Part shown: in pieces, positions 36,833 through 46,015 of the stretch
How the letters are laid out: each line of letters opens with the position of its first letter
Position numbering within the stretch: the stretch's first letter is position 1
Source of the DNA: Sphingobacterium puteale
GTDB lineage: Bacteria; Bacteroidota; Bacteroidia; Sphingobacteriales; Sphingobacteriaceae
DNA: 64,000 nucleotides
NCBI RefSeq assembly: GCF_003627955.1
Contig: NZ_RBWS01000016.1
Span: 62,001 to 126,000 of the forward strand
Direction: 5' to 3'
The notes under the pieces: generated by a model
What the model saw: only the letters and a program-made list of their open reading frames with translations
Database searches by the model: none
Told to the model about the DNA's origin: nothing
Translations under genes and position numbers: made by a program

Positions 36833-37822
36833 TTAAGCTACATCAAGTATATGCGCTATCCGGTTGAGTTCCTCTATACTAAAGCTCAAATTATCAAGCG
36901 ACTTTAACGAATCCGTCAGTTGTTCACTGTTTCTCGCTCCGACCAAAACCGAAGTCAGGCGTTCATCCTTTAATAGCCATGCAATAGCCATCTGCGCCAG
37001 TGATTGGCCTCGTTGCAATGCGATTTCATCCAAAGCAGATAATTTTGTGATCAGGTCAGATGTAATAGTGGTACTCTTCAAGAAATGTTCTTTTGAAGCT
37101 CGAGAACCTGTCGGAATATTGCCTTGTAAATATTTATTGGTCAGTAATCCCTGTGCCAAGGGAGAGAAAGCAATAACTCCTACCCCTTCTTCATCCAACA
37201 CGTCCAACAGTCCATCCTCTGGCTTACGCACCAACATGGAATACTTGGGTTGATGGATCAGACAAGGACATCTCAGATCATGTAATAGTGCAATTGCCCT
37301 CCTCGCTAAATCCGCAGGATAGTTTGATAGACCGACATACAGGGCTTTTCCCTGTCGTACAATATCACTTAAGGCAGTCATCGTTTCTTCCAAAGGCGTC
37401 TGCGGGTCAGGTCGATGATGATAGAAAATATCAATGTAATCAAGTTTTAGGCGCTTTAAGCTCTGAAGTAAGCTTGCCATTAAATATTTACGGCTTCCCC
37501 AATCGCCATAGGGTCCATCCCACATGGTGTATCCCGCTTTGGTCGACAACAAAAGTTCGTCCCGATGTCCAACAAAATCTGAGCTCAACATAGCACCAAA
37601 ATTTCGCTCCGCGCTACCGGGAGGTGGACCATAATTATTGGCGAGGTCAAAATGTGTGATACCATTGTCAAAAGCCGTACGTAGCGTCTGCCTAAACACT
37701 TCTTTTTGATCGATATCACCAAAATTTTGCCACAGACCAAGGGAAATAGCCGGAAGCTGGATACCACTTTTCCCACATCGCCTATAAGGCATTAAATTAT
37801 ATCGGTTTGGATTGAATGTCAC
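36833..37822 (-). CDS. Aldo/keto reductase, YghZ-like
   Basis: 329 residues. The start RYNLMPYRRCGKSGIQLPAIS and the loop FDLANNYGPPPGSAERNFG, followed by STKAGYTMWDGPYGDWGSRKY, are typical of the YghZ (L-glyceraldehyde 3-phosphate reductase) and potassium-channel-beta-like AKR group. The catalytic Tyr/Lys/His region (YIDIFYHHRPD) and the NADP-binding end SVLVGARNSEQ are present. Such enzymes detoxify aldehydes. First gene of the minus-strand run; its promoter region holds a 24-bp near-palindrome. Confidence 0.92.
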   Translation of the reverse strand: MTFNPNRYNLMPYRRCGKSGIQLPAISLGLWQNFGDIDQKEVFRQTLRTAFDNGITHFDLANNYGPPPGSAERNFGAMLSSDFVGHRDELLLSTKAGYTMWDGPYGDWGSRKYLMASLLQSLKRLKLDYIDIFYHHRPDPQTPLEETMTALSDIVRQGKALYVGLSNYPADLARRAIALLHDLRCPCLIHQPKYSMLVRKPEDGLLDVLDEEGVGVIAFSPLAQGLLTNKYLQGNIPTGSRASKEHFLKSTTITSDLITKLSALDEIALQRGQSLAQMAIAWLLKDERLTSVLVGARNSEQLTDSLKSLDNLSFSIEELNRIAHILDVA

Positions 37823-37887
37823 GTTGTCAAGTTTATGTATGCAAAATACAAAACTATTTTGAAGAGTTTATGCAAACGCAATAACCA

Positions 37888-37911
37888 ATGTCCCGAAATA
37901 TTTCGAGACAT
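37888..37911. promoter_or_regulatory. 24-bp near-perfect palindrome, putative operator
   Basis: Arms ATGTCCCGAAAT / ATTTCGAGACAT differ from perfect symmetry at a single base pair. It lies 65 bp upstream of the aldo/keto reductase (minus) and 115 bp upstream of the LytS gene (plus). The form suggests a dimeric repressor such as a TetR- or MarR-type protein; the protein is not in the window. Confidence 0.45.
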
Positions 37912-37979
37912 AACAATTTAAACTAAAATTTATACCATTCCCTGCCATCGATATCGTATTACTATCGCAAATATTTTTA

Positions 37980-37987
37980 TACTTTTG
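37980..37987 (+). promoter_or_regulatory. TAnnTTTG -7 promoter element of the LytS operon
   Basis: TACTTTTG 39 bp upstream of the LytS-type kinase start; no clear -33 TTG partner at the usual distance. Confidence 0.4.
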
Positions 37988-38025
37988 ATTACATTCCAAT
38001 AATAGCACAACTTGAAGAGCGCATC

Positions 38026-39066
38026 ATGATCAGTAAATTCTTAAGAAAATTCTATTTACACCTAGTGATATGGACCATCCTGCTATTACTCCCTTTTATT
38101 ACTTATCTCTATCAGCCCGATAAAATCGCTGATTTCAAAATCTACTCAGCGCTATCACATCTCAGCAATATCGTCTTCCTGGCGAGTAACTTTTATCTGC
38201 ATTGTTATGTTGTTGCACCGAAGTACTTCTTTGGTCACCGAAAGATTTTTATCCTATTCATCGCACTAGGTTTTGTGGCCTACGTCCTGCTCAATTATGC
38301 CATCGTTTATTTCAACCCAAACGGAGAATTAGCACATTTTAAAAAAGAGAATATCCTATTTGTGCGACTTGTAGTAGGTCCAGGTATTATCTACTCTCTA
38401 TGTATGATCACTTCGTCCATGATCTTTCTTTATAATGAACAAGCGAGACAGAAAGAACTTAATAAGCAAATTGCATTAGAGAAGACAACAGCTGAACTGA
38501 CTATTTTGAAACTGCAAATTAGTCCACATTTTTTATTCAACACACTCAACAATATTCGCTGGCTGATCCGCAAGCAATCTCCTGACTCCGAAGGGACAAT
38601 AGTCAAGCTCTCCGAAATGCTGCGCTACATACTTTATGAAGTTGATGGACCGAAGGTCGAACTTTTCAAAGAAATTGATCATATGCGTAATTTCATTGCT
38701 TTGCAGACATTAAGGCTTCCCATTGCAGGTGAAGTTGATCTACAAATCGAAAGTAGCGTCAAGAATAGAATGATCCCGCCTTTATTATTTATTCATTTTG
38801 TAGAAAATGCCTTCAAATATGGGGTGGATAGCAAAAACAGCCCCTACATACAGTTTCAATTCATAGATATTCCGGGTGGGCTTGTTTTTAAATCAGTTAA
38901 TAAAATATTACAATATACCGAGCACCAGCCAAATGAAGGGATCGGATTGACAAATGTAAAACGACGATTACAGTTGCTTTATCCCAATCGCCATGAACTC
39001 ACGATCAAAAGAACAGCAGACGACTATTTTGAAGTTGCACTCAGACTAATGACAGATGAAGATTAA
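38026..39066 (+). CDS. LytS/YehU-type sensor histidine kinase
   Basis: 346 residues. Four transmembrane helices in the first ~140 residues (for example VIWTILLLLPFITYLY and ILFIALGFVAYVLLNYAIVYF). A short coiled coil follows, then the His_kinase domain with the phospho-accepting His in LQISPHFLFNTLNNI, and the ATPase part with MIPPLLFIHFVENAFKYGV and GIGLTNVKRRLQLLYP. This kinase class partners LytTR regulators, and such a gene follows with an 11-bp overlap. The signal sensed is unknown. Confidence 0.93.
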   Translation: MISKFLRKFYLHLVIWTILLLLPFITYLYQPDKIADFKIYSALSHLSNIVFLASNFYLHCYVVAPKYFFGHRKIFILFIALGFVAYVLLNYAIVYFNPNGELAHFKKENILFVRLVVGPGIIYSLCMITSSMIFLYNEQARQKELNKQIALEKTTAELTILKLQISPHFLFNTLNNIRWLIRKQSPDSEGTIVKLSEMLRYILYEVDGPKVELFKEIDHMRNFIALQTLRLPIAGEVDLQIESSVKNRMIPPLLFIHFVENAFKYGVDSKNSPYIQFQFIDIPGGLVFKSVNKILQYTEHQPNEGIGLTNVKRRLQLLYPNRHELTIKRTADDYFEVALRLMTDED

Positions 39067-39769
39067 ATGTATACTCATTGACGACGAACCATTCGCCCTT
39101 AATTTGCTGGAGGATGATCTGTTAAGTTTTGACCAAATCGAAATTCTACAGAAATTCCATGCTCCTGTAGACGTTGTTAACTACCTGAAGAATCATTCGG
39201 TAGATCTCATTTTTCTGGACATCCAGATGCCGGAAAAACTAGGAACACAATTTGTCAGGGATCTCGAAGATCCACCGTTAATCATATTTACAACTGCCTA
39301 CCATCAATATGCTGTTGAGGGATTTGAATTAAATGCAGTAGATTATCTTTTGAAGCCTATTTCAAAAGAACGGCTCACGGCTGCGGTTCGAAAAGTAGCG
39401 GATATCATGACACTACGGAACAAACACCTTGTCGAAAAAGACCATATTGTCGTGCATGTGGAATATAAAAAAACCAAGATTTATCACCACGAAATCAGCT
39501 ATATCGAAGGTTTAAAAGACTACGTAAAAATCTATTTGGTTGACCGGCAGACCCCACTCCTAACCCGAAGTAATTTACGTGGTATGGAAAAGCTATTGCC
39601 AGCAAGCGATTTCCTACGCATACACAATTCTTTTATTGTCAACAAAGCCAGAATCGAACATTGCACACCGGCAAAACTTACCTTACCTGAAGTTGCACTA
39701 CCAATTGGCAGAAAATATGTCAAAAATATAGAGCAGTTCCAGACAAAAGGGTCAGCGAACAAAGGATAA
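39056..39769 (+). CDS. LytTR-family response regulator
   Basis: 237 residues. Receiver domain with acidic residues in LIDDEP, phospho-acceptor in LIFLDIQMPEKLG, Thr in IFTTAYH and Lys in LLKPISK. The C-terminal LytTR domain reads YIEGLKDYVKIYL, SNLRGMEKLLPASDFLRIHNSFIVN and LPIGRKYVKNI. LytTR domains bind paired direct repeats centred about 21 bp apart; just such a pair lies 15-50 bp beyond this gene, before the TonB-type receptor. Overlaps the kinase gene by 11 bp. Confidence 0.94.
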   Translation: MKIKCILIDDEPFALNLLEDDLLSFDQIEILQKFHAPVDVVNYLKNHSVDLIFLDIQMPEKLGTQFVRDLEDPPLIIFTTAYHQYAVEGFELNAVDYLLKPISKERLTAAVRKVADIMTLRNKHLVEKDHIVVHVEYKKTKIYHHEISYIEGLKDYVKIYLVDRQTPLLTRSNLRGMEKLLPASDFLRIHNSFIVNKARIEHCTPAKLTLPEVALPIGRKYVKNIEQFQTKGSANKG

Positions 39770-39806
39770 CAGCCATTGGTCTACACATTCAGCCCATCGG
39801 TCTACA
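39770..39806 (+). promoter_or_regulatory. 21-bp-spaced direct repeat, putative LytTR site
   Basis: CAGCCATTGGTCTACA (39770-39785) and CAGCCCATCGGTCTACA (39790-39806); the shared GGTCTACA cores are exactly 21 bp apart. It lies about 90 bp upstream of the receptor start at 39895. Spacing matches LytTR sites such as those of AgrA; binding is inferred. Confidence 0.55.
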
Positions 39807-39894
39807 GATGATTGTGTAAAATAAAAATCATTTACAAATTTGCTTGGGGTCAATTTGTCCAACACCAGCTATTGATCCGTATAGCAAAGAAAAA

Positions 39895-42420
39895 ATGAAA
39901 AAAATTATAGCAGCACTCTTACTGGCAACTGCGGTTGCCTCTTTACATGCCCAAACAGTTCCCGGTAGCCGTCCAGGTAGTTTCTCCGTCGCTGAAGGCA
40001 AACTTTCCGGTCAACTGATAGACCTTCAGGGCAAACCAATCGCACAGGCTTCTGTCAATCTACTGCGGGTGATCCATGATCAGTCTTCAGGCAAAGAGCG
40101 GGAAATCTTATTCAAAAGCACGAGTTCGCTTGAAAATGGAAAATTTAGTTTTACGGCACTATCCACCAAAGACAAATGGAAGTTAAAAATAAGCTCGGTA
40201 GGTTACAGCCCTAAAGATATTGTGGTCGAGTATGGATCTGATAGCAAAGTTTTGGATAAAGATCTTGGTGCTATCACATTGGAAAATGATAATCGAAAGC
40301 TAGACGAAGTAACGGTCACAGGTCGTAAAGCTTTACTTGAAATGGATATCGACAAAAAAGTATACAATGTAGAAAAGAATATCGTAGCAGCGGGTGGTAC
40401 TGCCATCGATGTTATGCGCAATATGCCTTCTGTGCAAGTTGATATTGATGGGAATGTCAAGCTCCGGAATGCTGCACCGACTATTTTTGTAGATGGCAAA
40501 CCCACAACATTAACCCCAGACCAAATACCTGCTGACGTCATCGAAAAGATCGAAATCATCACCAATCCTTCTGCCAAATATGATGCTTCGGGGAGTATGG
40601 CCGGAATTTTAAATATTATTCTGAAAAAGAATAAAAAAACAGGTTACAACGGTATGGTTACTCTTGGAGCAGATCGCTTTGGCGGGACCAATTTTATGGG
40701 AAGTCTCAATTTGCGTCAAAACAAATTCAATATATCCCTTACGGGAATGAATATGCGTATGCGGACAAATACCGAAGGTGATAGCTATCGGAACAGCACA
40801 ATTGGTGGCGTTAATTCTGAGGTTAATCAGGATATCGAAGGTAAAACAAAGGGAATGATCAGCTTTGGAAGGCTCGGGGTAGACTATGACCTTAGTCAAC
40901 GCACGACAGTATCTGTTGCCGGAATCTTTGTCGAAGGTAAATTTCGCCCCAATGAAAACACGATGATAACGACGGAAACGCAAGGCAATAGCAATAGAAT
41001 TTCCGAATCCGAACGTAGTTTCAAACCTAGAGGTTTACAGGCAGGCCTTGTTCAGAAATTCAAAACCGAGGGTGAAGAATTGACCGCGGACTTTAATTAT
41101 TTCGGTGGAACAAACAATTCTCATGGTACTTACACCACCAATTATTTAGATAAAAGTGGAATCATTGGTTCACAGATCCAAAAGAACATTGGATCTGGTG
41201 ACAATAAATTTATGACCGTACAGGCAGATTATGTTAAACCATTTAAAAATGGGATGAAACTTGAGACGGGGGTTCGCGCGCAGATCAACAAACTCAAAAA
41301 CCTGAATAACAACAGCCTTAAAGCCCGCGATAAAGATGATTACGAGGATATCAGCGCTGCGTCAGCCAATTACGATAACAAGAATACGGTCTATGCGGCT
41401 TATGCTTCACTTGGTGGCGACCTCAGAGATTGGGTATCTTATAAAGTCGGTATGCGTGTAGAAAATTCCACCTATGACGGTGAATTAATCAACACAAACC
41501 AAAAATTCCACAATAAATACCCGCTTAGTCTCTTTCCTTCCCTATTCCTTAGCAAGAAACTGACCGAGAAAGATCAGCTACAGATGAGTGTCACCCGTCG
41601 TGTGAATCGTCCCAACTTCTTTCAGTTAATTCCATTTGTTGACTATACGGACAGCTTAAATATTACACGTGGTAATCCGGACCTCGTCCCGGAGTTTACA
41701 ACTTCAGGCGAATTATCCTATAGCCGGACACATGGCAAAGGTACCTTCTTGGCTTCGGTTTATTACAAAAAAACCACGAACCTGATCACCCGTTACCTAA
41801 CTCAGGAACTCAATCCCATTACCGATAAAATGGATTTTATCAATACCTATATTAATGCAAATTCCAGCAAAAACTATGGGGCAGAGTTTACGTACACGAA
41901 TAACCTAAAAAAATGGTGGGATCTGACTGCAGACCTCAATTTCTATAATTCAAAAATTGAAATAGATGACAAGACACCATCGGAAGGTATGTGGACTGTA
42001 TTTGGAAAATTAAATAATACATTCAATCTAAAAAAGAATTGGAACCTTCAGCTCGCGTTTGAATATCAAGGGAAAACAAATATGCCGGTCACACAAAATC
42101 AAACCTTTGGTCCGCCGATGAATCAGGCTCAAAGTTCCTCTCAGGGATACATAAAGCCTTTTTATGGAATTGATTTTGCCATCAAGAAAAGTTTCCTGAA
42201 AAATCAAGCTGCTTCCGTGACATTGGCTGTAAACGATATTTTTAGGACCCGCAGCAATACCATAGTCTCTTCAGGGGATGGTTTCTACCAAGACTATTAT
42301 CGCCTCTCCAATCCGCAGCTTGTCAAATTGAACCTTTCCTATCGTTTTGGCAAAATGGACATGAATATGTTCAAGAAAAACAAAAACCAAAATTCCATGG
42401 AAGGTATACAAATGCAATAG
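39895..42420 (+). CDS. TonB-dependent outer-membrane receptor-like beta-barrel protein
   Basis: 841 residues from the ATG at 39895, chosen because a signal peptide follows (KKIIAALLLATAVASLHAQ); the frame is open 17 codons upstream. Residues ~35-135 form a carboxypeptidase-regulatory-like domain (GQLIDLQGKPIAQASVNLL), followed by a plug (VAAGGTAIDVMRNMPSVQVD, FVDGKPTTL, IEIITNPSAKYDASGSMAGILNI). The long barrel is of the outer-membrane beta-barrel 3 type. It lacks the SusC signature and has no SusD partner. Substrate unknown. Probably controlled by the adjacent LytTR system through the repeat at 39770-39806. Confidence 0.9.
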   Translation: MKKIIAALLLATAVASLHAQTVPGSRPGSFSVAEGKLSGQLIDLQGKPIAQASVNLLRVIHDQSSGKEREILFKSTSSLENGKFSFTALSTKDKWKLKISSVGYSPKDIVVEYGSDSKVLDKDLGAITLENDNRKLDEVTVTGRKALLEMDIDKKVYNVEKNIVAAGGTAIDVMRNMPSVQVDIDGNVKLRNAAPTIFVDGKPTTLTPDQIPADVIEKIEIITNPSAKYDASGSMAGILNIILKKNKKTGYNGMVTLGADRFGGTNFMGSLNLRQNKFNISLTGMNMRMRTNTEGDSYRNSTIGGVNSEVNQDIEGKTKGMISFGRLGVDYDLSQRTTVSVAGIFVEGKFRPNENTMITTETQGNSNRISESERSFKPRGLQAGLVQKFKTEGEELTADFNYFGGTNNSHGTYTTNYLDKSGIIGSQIQKNIGSGDNKFMTVQADYVKPFKNGMKLETGVRAQINKLKNLNNNSLKARDKDDYEDISAASANYDNKNTVYAAYASLGGDLRDWVSYKVGMRVENSTYDGELINTNQKFHNKYPLSLFPSLFLSKKLTEKDQLQMSVTRRVNRPNFFQLIPFVDYTDSLNITRGNPDLVPEFTTSGELSYSRTHGKGTFLASVYYKKTTNLITRYLTQELNPITDKMDFINTYINANSSKNYGAEFTYTNNLKKWWDLTADLNFYNSKIEIDDKTPSEGMWTVFGKLNNTFNLKKNWNLQLAFEYQGKTNMPVTQNQTFGPPMNQAQSSSQGYIKPFYGIDFAIKKSFLKNQAASVTLAVNDIFRTRSNTIVSSGDGFYQDYYRLSNPQLVKLNLSYRFGKMDMNMFKKNKNQNSMEGIQMQ

Positions 42421-42445
42421 ACACTTACATTTAGTTTGACATATT

Positions 42446-42490
42446 AAAGCAGAAAGAGACCGATTGGATGGTCTCTTTCTGCTTTATTTC
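42446..42490. terminator. Bidirectional terminator
   Basis: Perfect 16-bp stem AAAGCAGAAAGAGACC (42446-42461) / GGTCTCTTTCTGCTTT (42470-42485) with 8-base loop and flanking A/T-rich ends, between the convergent receptor and hydrolase genes. Confidence 0.85.
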
Positions 42491-42511
42491 TTTTATACGG
42501 TCTTCATTTCA

Positions 42512-43222
42512 TTAAACCACCTGACTTGGTATATTGTATTTTTCGATAATGGGTACAATTTCCAGTAGATCATCAATCACGTAATCCGGATGAGCTGACT
42601 TTAGCTGGTCAGCAAGATGCGCCCCTGTCGTAATACCAATACTCAAAGCACAACCCGCATTCTGACCTTCTTTTATATCAATAATCGAGTCCCCTATTTT
42701 TACTACACCTGTGGGCTCTGTTATTGCAAAATTTACTCTTGCAAGATCGATCATATCCGGATAAGGTCTATTTTTAGGCACATCGGATGCTGTAATCAGT
42801 GCATCAATATCTCGACCGACAGCCCAATTAAGCTTTTTCAAAAGGGATTCCGCCGTTTTACGGTCATATCCCGTATTTAATACCCGAAGTATATTCATCT
42901 CTTTCAAAATCGCAAAAAGTTCATTCGCATTTGAATTCGGATAAATGTCTGCTACTTCATAGGCATTTTCAAGTGCTTGCAAAAATGATTGGAACATCTG
43001 CTCCGCCAATTGGCTATCAACTATATTGAGGCAATTTTTTAGTATAGTCTTAATGGCCTGTAATTTTTCTTTGCCAGCTCCGTGCTCCAACACTTCTGTC
43101 AATGTAAGTTGATAACCACCAATTTGATTTATCACCTGTTGAAGTGTCTTGTAAACTATATTATCCTCATTTACAGTAGTACCTGCCATATCAAATACCA
43201 CCATCTTGATCGCTTCTCTCAT
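42512..43222 (-). CDS. HAD hydrolase, phosphonatase-like
   Basis: 236 residues. HAD motif I is VVFDMAGTTVNE, where FDxAGT is the phosphonatase form; motif II is RVLNTGYDRKTAESL, and motifs III/IV follow in SDVPKNRPYPDMI and VKIGDSIIDIKEGQNAG. Helical cap residues ~20-110. It hydrolyses small phosphomonoesters or phosphonoacetaldehyde-like compounds; the Schiff-base Lys of true phosphonoacetaldehyde hydrolases cannot be placed with certainty. No phosphonate genes are nearby, so a general phosphatase is as likely. Confidence 0.85.
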   Translation of the reverse strand: MREAIKMVVFDMAGTTVNEDNIVYKTLQQVINQIGGYQLTLTEVLEHGAGKEKLQAIKTILKNCLNIVDSQLAEQMFQSFLQALENAYEVADIYPNSNANELFAILKEMNILRVLNTGYDRKTAESLLKKLNWAVGRDIDALITASDVPKNRPYPDMIDLARVNFAITEPTGVVKIGDSIIDIKEGQNAGCALSIGITTGAHLADQLKSAHPDYVIDDLLEIVPIIEKYNIPSQVV

Positions 43223-43323
43223 TTATTTACCATTAAATGTTTAGCAAAAATAAAATATTGTTAAACAACACTAAACTTATCAATATTAAGTTATTGCTAT
43301 CTTTAAGTTAAGAGGAGCGTAAA

Positions 43324-43773
43324 TTAACGTAGTACACAATAATAAGTCCAGCCGATAAGCAGCAGTTGAAATGGAATCCTAAACCACAGGTATTCGGTAC
43401 CTTTTCCATCAAAAGTCGCAGTTTCATAGTTCAGGTGCCTCATACTCGCATATATATTTGTCGGTAGTATCAGTATAAAAAAGACAATTAAAAGCATCCC
43501 TGTAAGACGACTTATAGATGGTATGAATAAACCAAAGGCCCCCATGACCTCCAATAGTCCAGTCACATAAATTATTTCTTTTTTTAATGGGATAAAATCA
43601 GGAAGCATCAACACCATTCCCTTTGTGTAAATAAGGTGTCCAAGGGAGGTAAACAATAATGTGGTAGCAAGGGCTATTTTTCCAGCCAAATGATAATCCA
43701 TATCGCCCTTATACTGTCGTATAACTAAATTGCTGATGAAAAATACGGTAAGTAAAACAAAAAGTGGTTTCAT
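43324..43773 (-). CDS. DoxX-like membrane protein
   Basis: 149 residues with about four transmembrane helices: an N-terminal signal-anchor (LFVLLTVFFISNLVI), YHLAGKIALATTLLFTSLGHLIYTKGM, EIIYVTGLLEVMGAFGLFI and LIVFFILILPTNIYAS. The pattern with GHLIYTKGM and LLEVMGA fits the DoxX/DoxD-like family of quinone-related or unknown function. It lies just downstream of the Crp/Fnr regulator gene, 54 bp away, and may be regulated with it. Confidence 0.75.
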   Translation of the reverse strand: MKPLFVLLTVFFISNLVIRQYKGDMDYHLAGKIALATTLLFTSLGHLIYTKGMVLMLPDFIPLKKEIIYVTGLLEVMGAFGLFIPSISRLTGMLLIVFFILILPTNIYASMRHLNYETATFDGKGTEYLWFRIPFQLLLIGWTYYCVLR

Positions 43774-43827
43774 AATCTTTTTTATTCAAAGTTATGGGTC
43801 TTTCTATTCCCTATCAATGAACAATTG

Positions 43828-44403
43828 TTAAGAAATTTCCTTCCGGATTCTGCTTAGTGATTGTGGTCTAATCCCAATATAAGATGCCAAGTATTTGAGT
43901 GGGATATTATTAATTAACTCAGGCTGTTCCCGCATCAGATTGACATACCTCGTTTTGGCTGAATCTTCGAGTAAGGTAAATTCACGTTTCATTTTCTTCA
44001 AAAAGATATCTTCGATTGCCTTTCGTCCGATAAAATTCCCTACCTGTGTCGTTTTGTACACAGTATCCAGATCATCATAAGATATTCGCCACAAGACGCA
44101 ATCTGTAATCGCTTCAAGATTATAAGACGATGCAGTTTGGGTCAAGAATGAATCATAGGCACTCACAAAAGAGTTTTCAAACGCAAAACCAAAGGTAAAA
44201 TCGTAATCTAATTTTGGAATATTGAACCGAACAATTCCCTTTTCAATAAAAGATAGATAGCGCTCCGTTTTGCCCATTTCGAGAATCAATGATCTTTTCG
44301 AAAAAACTGCCTTGGAAAGCATTGACGAAAAAATATCCCAGTCCCCCGCCTCCATCTTAATGAGTGAGTCAAAATAATTCTTGATTTTATCCATTCTATC
44401 CAT
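43828..44403 (-). CDS. Crp/Fnr-family transcription regulator
   Basis: 191 residues; the Met at 44394 is an alternative start. An N-terminal cyclic-nucleotide-binding-type beta roll (LILEMGKTERYLSFIEKGIVRF, FAFENSFVSAYDSFLTQ) is followed by the dimer helix and a C-terminal helix-turn-helix (NIPLKYLASYIGIRPQSLSRIRKEI). The cAMP-binding arginine/glutamate set of true Crp is not evident, so the ligand may differ or be absent, as is common in this Bacteroidota subgroup. Divergent from the membrane protein at 44526. Confidence 0.92.
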   Translation of the reverse strand: MDRMDKIKNYFDSLIKMEAGDWDIFSSMLSKAVFSKRSLILEMGKTERYLSFIEKGIVRFNIPKLDYDFTFGFAFENSFVSAYDSFLTQTASSYNLEAITDCVLWRISYDDLDTVYKTTQVGNFIGRKAIEDIFLKKMKREFTLLEDSAKTRYVNLMREQPELINNIPLKYLASYIGIRPQSLSRIRKEIS

Positions 44404-44525
44404 ATTTTAAAACAAGATAAAAACTTCTGGTCAAACAAGAGAAACCACGATCTTATTATCTATTTAATTATTTAATCACTTAATTTCATGGATAAATATT
44501 AAATTAATCAATATAAACTTCTATT

Positions 44526-45782
44526 ATGACTTCTATTGCAGAAAAAAGTATCAAAGCGTGGTCCCCATCAAAGAAATTCTTCTTCCGATTTTCTTTCGTT
44601 TTCATCTTTTCATTCATACTAGTTTTCAATAATGGTGCTTTTCCACTTTTCGGATACATCGGCAAACCATTAACTGATCTTATGCATTGGATCACACCTT
44701 GGTTTGCGAAAACCATTTTACAATATCAGTACGATTATACTATTTTTATCAATGGAAGTGGGGATACTTCCTATGCTTGGGTATCGTTACTTTTGCTTGT
44801 CATAGTTGCCGCAGTAGCCGCAATTAGCTGGTCTTTATTTGATTTGAAGCGTCAAAACTATGAAACCTTATATTATTGGTTGACCACAACAATACGTTAT
44901 TATATTGCATTCATGTTGATAAACTACGGTGTAATTAAAGTGATGCATTTCCAAATGCAGCCGCCCTCACTGTCACAGTTGATGCAACCACTGGGAGAAT
45001 ACACTCCGATGGGACTGGCATGGACATTTATTGGTTTTTCTAAAGGCTACAATATTCTCATTGGAATAGCTGAAATATTGTCGGGATTCCTTCTATTCCG
45101 GAAAACCGTTGTGTTGGGCGCTCTAGTAACCATTGTCACGAGCATTAATATCATGTCCATCAACTATTTTTACGATGTTCCAGTGAAGATGGTTTCGACT
45201 GCCTTGTTTTTGTTTTCACTGTTTTTGTTGCTACCTTCCGCACATACACTGGTTTCCCTATTTATTAAAGGGCAACCTGCACAGTTATTAACCATTCAAC
45301 AACCATTATTTAATAAAGTATGGAAGAGAAAAGGACTTGTCGTCTTTAAAATATTAATACTTACCATCTTTGGAGTACAGCAAGTAATTGGGACTTTTAA
45401 CACCCAGAAGTTAATCGACGCCTTTTTTAAAAAATCACCGCTCTACGGAATCTACCATTTTGAAAAAAACGATGAGAATATCAAAACCATTCCAAAAGAA
45501 TGGCGGCAAATCATTTTTCAGCAGGATAACGATCGTGCCTTTGTCCGTGATATAGACTACAATCCTCTGTCCCTATCTGTCTTAATTGATTCCCAACAAC
45601 AAAAACTCACATTGAACAATTATCAATATGATTATGAAATCGATCGAAATGGAAATATCTTATTGACGAAAACTATTGAAAACCGTATTGAGAAAATTAA
45701 GCTTATCAAACAGGATTCTCAAAAATCAGGATTAATGAAACGCTCCTTCCATTGGATACAGGAGTATCCAAATAGCCGTTAA
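44526..45782 (+). CDS. DoxX-like multi-pass membrane protein
   Basis: 418 residues. Six or seven transmembrane helices in the first ~290 residues (for example FSFVFIFSFILVFNNGAFPLF, WVSLLLLVIVAAVAAISWSL, YYIAFMLINYGVIKVMHFQM). The internal block LAWTFIGFSKGYNILIGIAEILSGFLLFRKT is typical of DoxX-type domains. A soluble C-terminal tail of ~100 residues follows (ENIKTIPKEWRQIIFQQDNDRAFVRD). The function is not known. Divergent from the Crp/Fnr gene, with which it shares a 122-bp promoter region. Confidence 0.75.
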   Translation: MTSIAEKSIKAWSPSKKFFFRFSFVFIFSFILVFNNGAFPLFGYIGKPLTDLMHWITPWFAKTILQYQYDYTIFINGSGDTSYAWVSLLLLVIVAAVAAISWSLFDLKRQNYETLYYWLTTTIRYYIAFMLINYGVIKVMHFQMQPPSLSQLMQPLGEYTPMGLAWTFIGFSKGYNILIGIAEILSGFLLFRKTVVLGALVTIVTSINIMSINYFYDVPVKMVSTALFLFSLFLLLPSAHTLVSLFIKGQPAQLLTIQQPLFNKVWKRKGLVVFKILILTIFGVQQVIGTFNTQKLIDAFFKKSPLYGIYHFEKNDENIKTIPKEWRQIIFQQDNDRAFVRDIDYNPLSLSVLIDSQQQKLTLNNYQYDYEIDRNGNILLTKTIENRIEKIKLIKQDSQKSGLMKRSFHWIQEYPNSR

Positions 45783-45847
45783 AAAGTTCCACAATTGAAG
45801 AGCTTTTGGAAAGGGTACATTGCTTTTTTTGGTACAATTAATGGAAA

Positions 45848-45871
45848 AAGTAAGACAAAACGTGTCTACTT
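45848..45871 (+). terminator. Possible terminator hairpin
   Basis: AAGTAAGACA (45848-45857) pairs with TGTCTACTT (45863-45871) with one bulge; a long T run begins about 20 bases later. Confidence 0.35.
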
Positions 45872-46015
45872 AATTTTATCATTCTTTTTTTTACTATATT
45901 TAACCAAAAGCCAATGTTTGAAACAGGCATAACAAAAAAGTGGAGATCTAAAAAAAGATATTCATCTACATGGAGCCATATTTCCATAATTATGGTAGGA
46001 TAAGTTTCAGTTATT

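Noticed and set aside
40203-40983. Two 124-codon minus-strand frames opposite the TonB-type receptor
   Set aside because: Antisense shadows of the receptor gene, serine-rich and without known domains.
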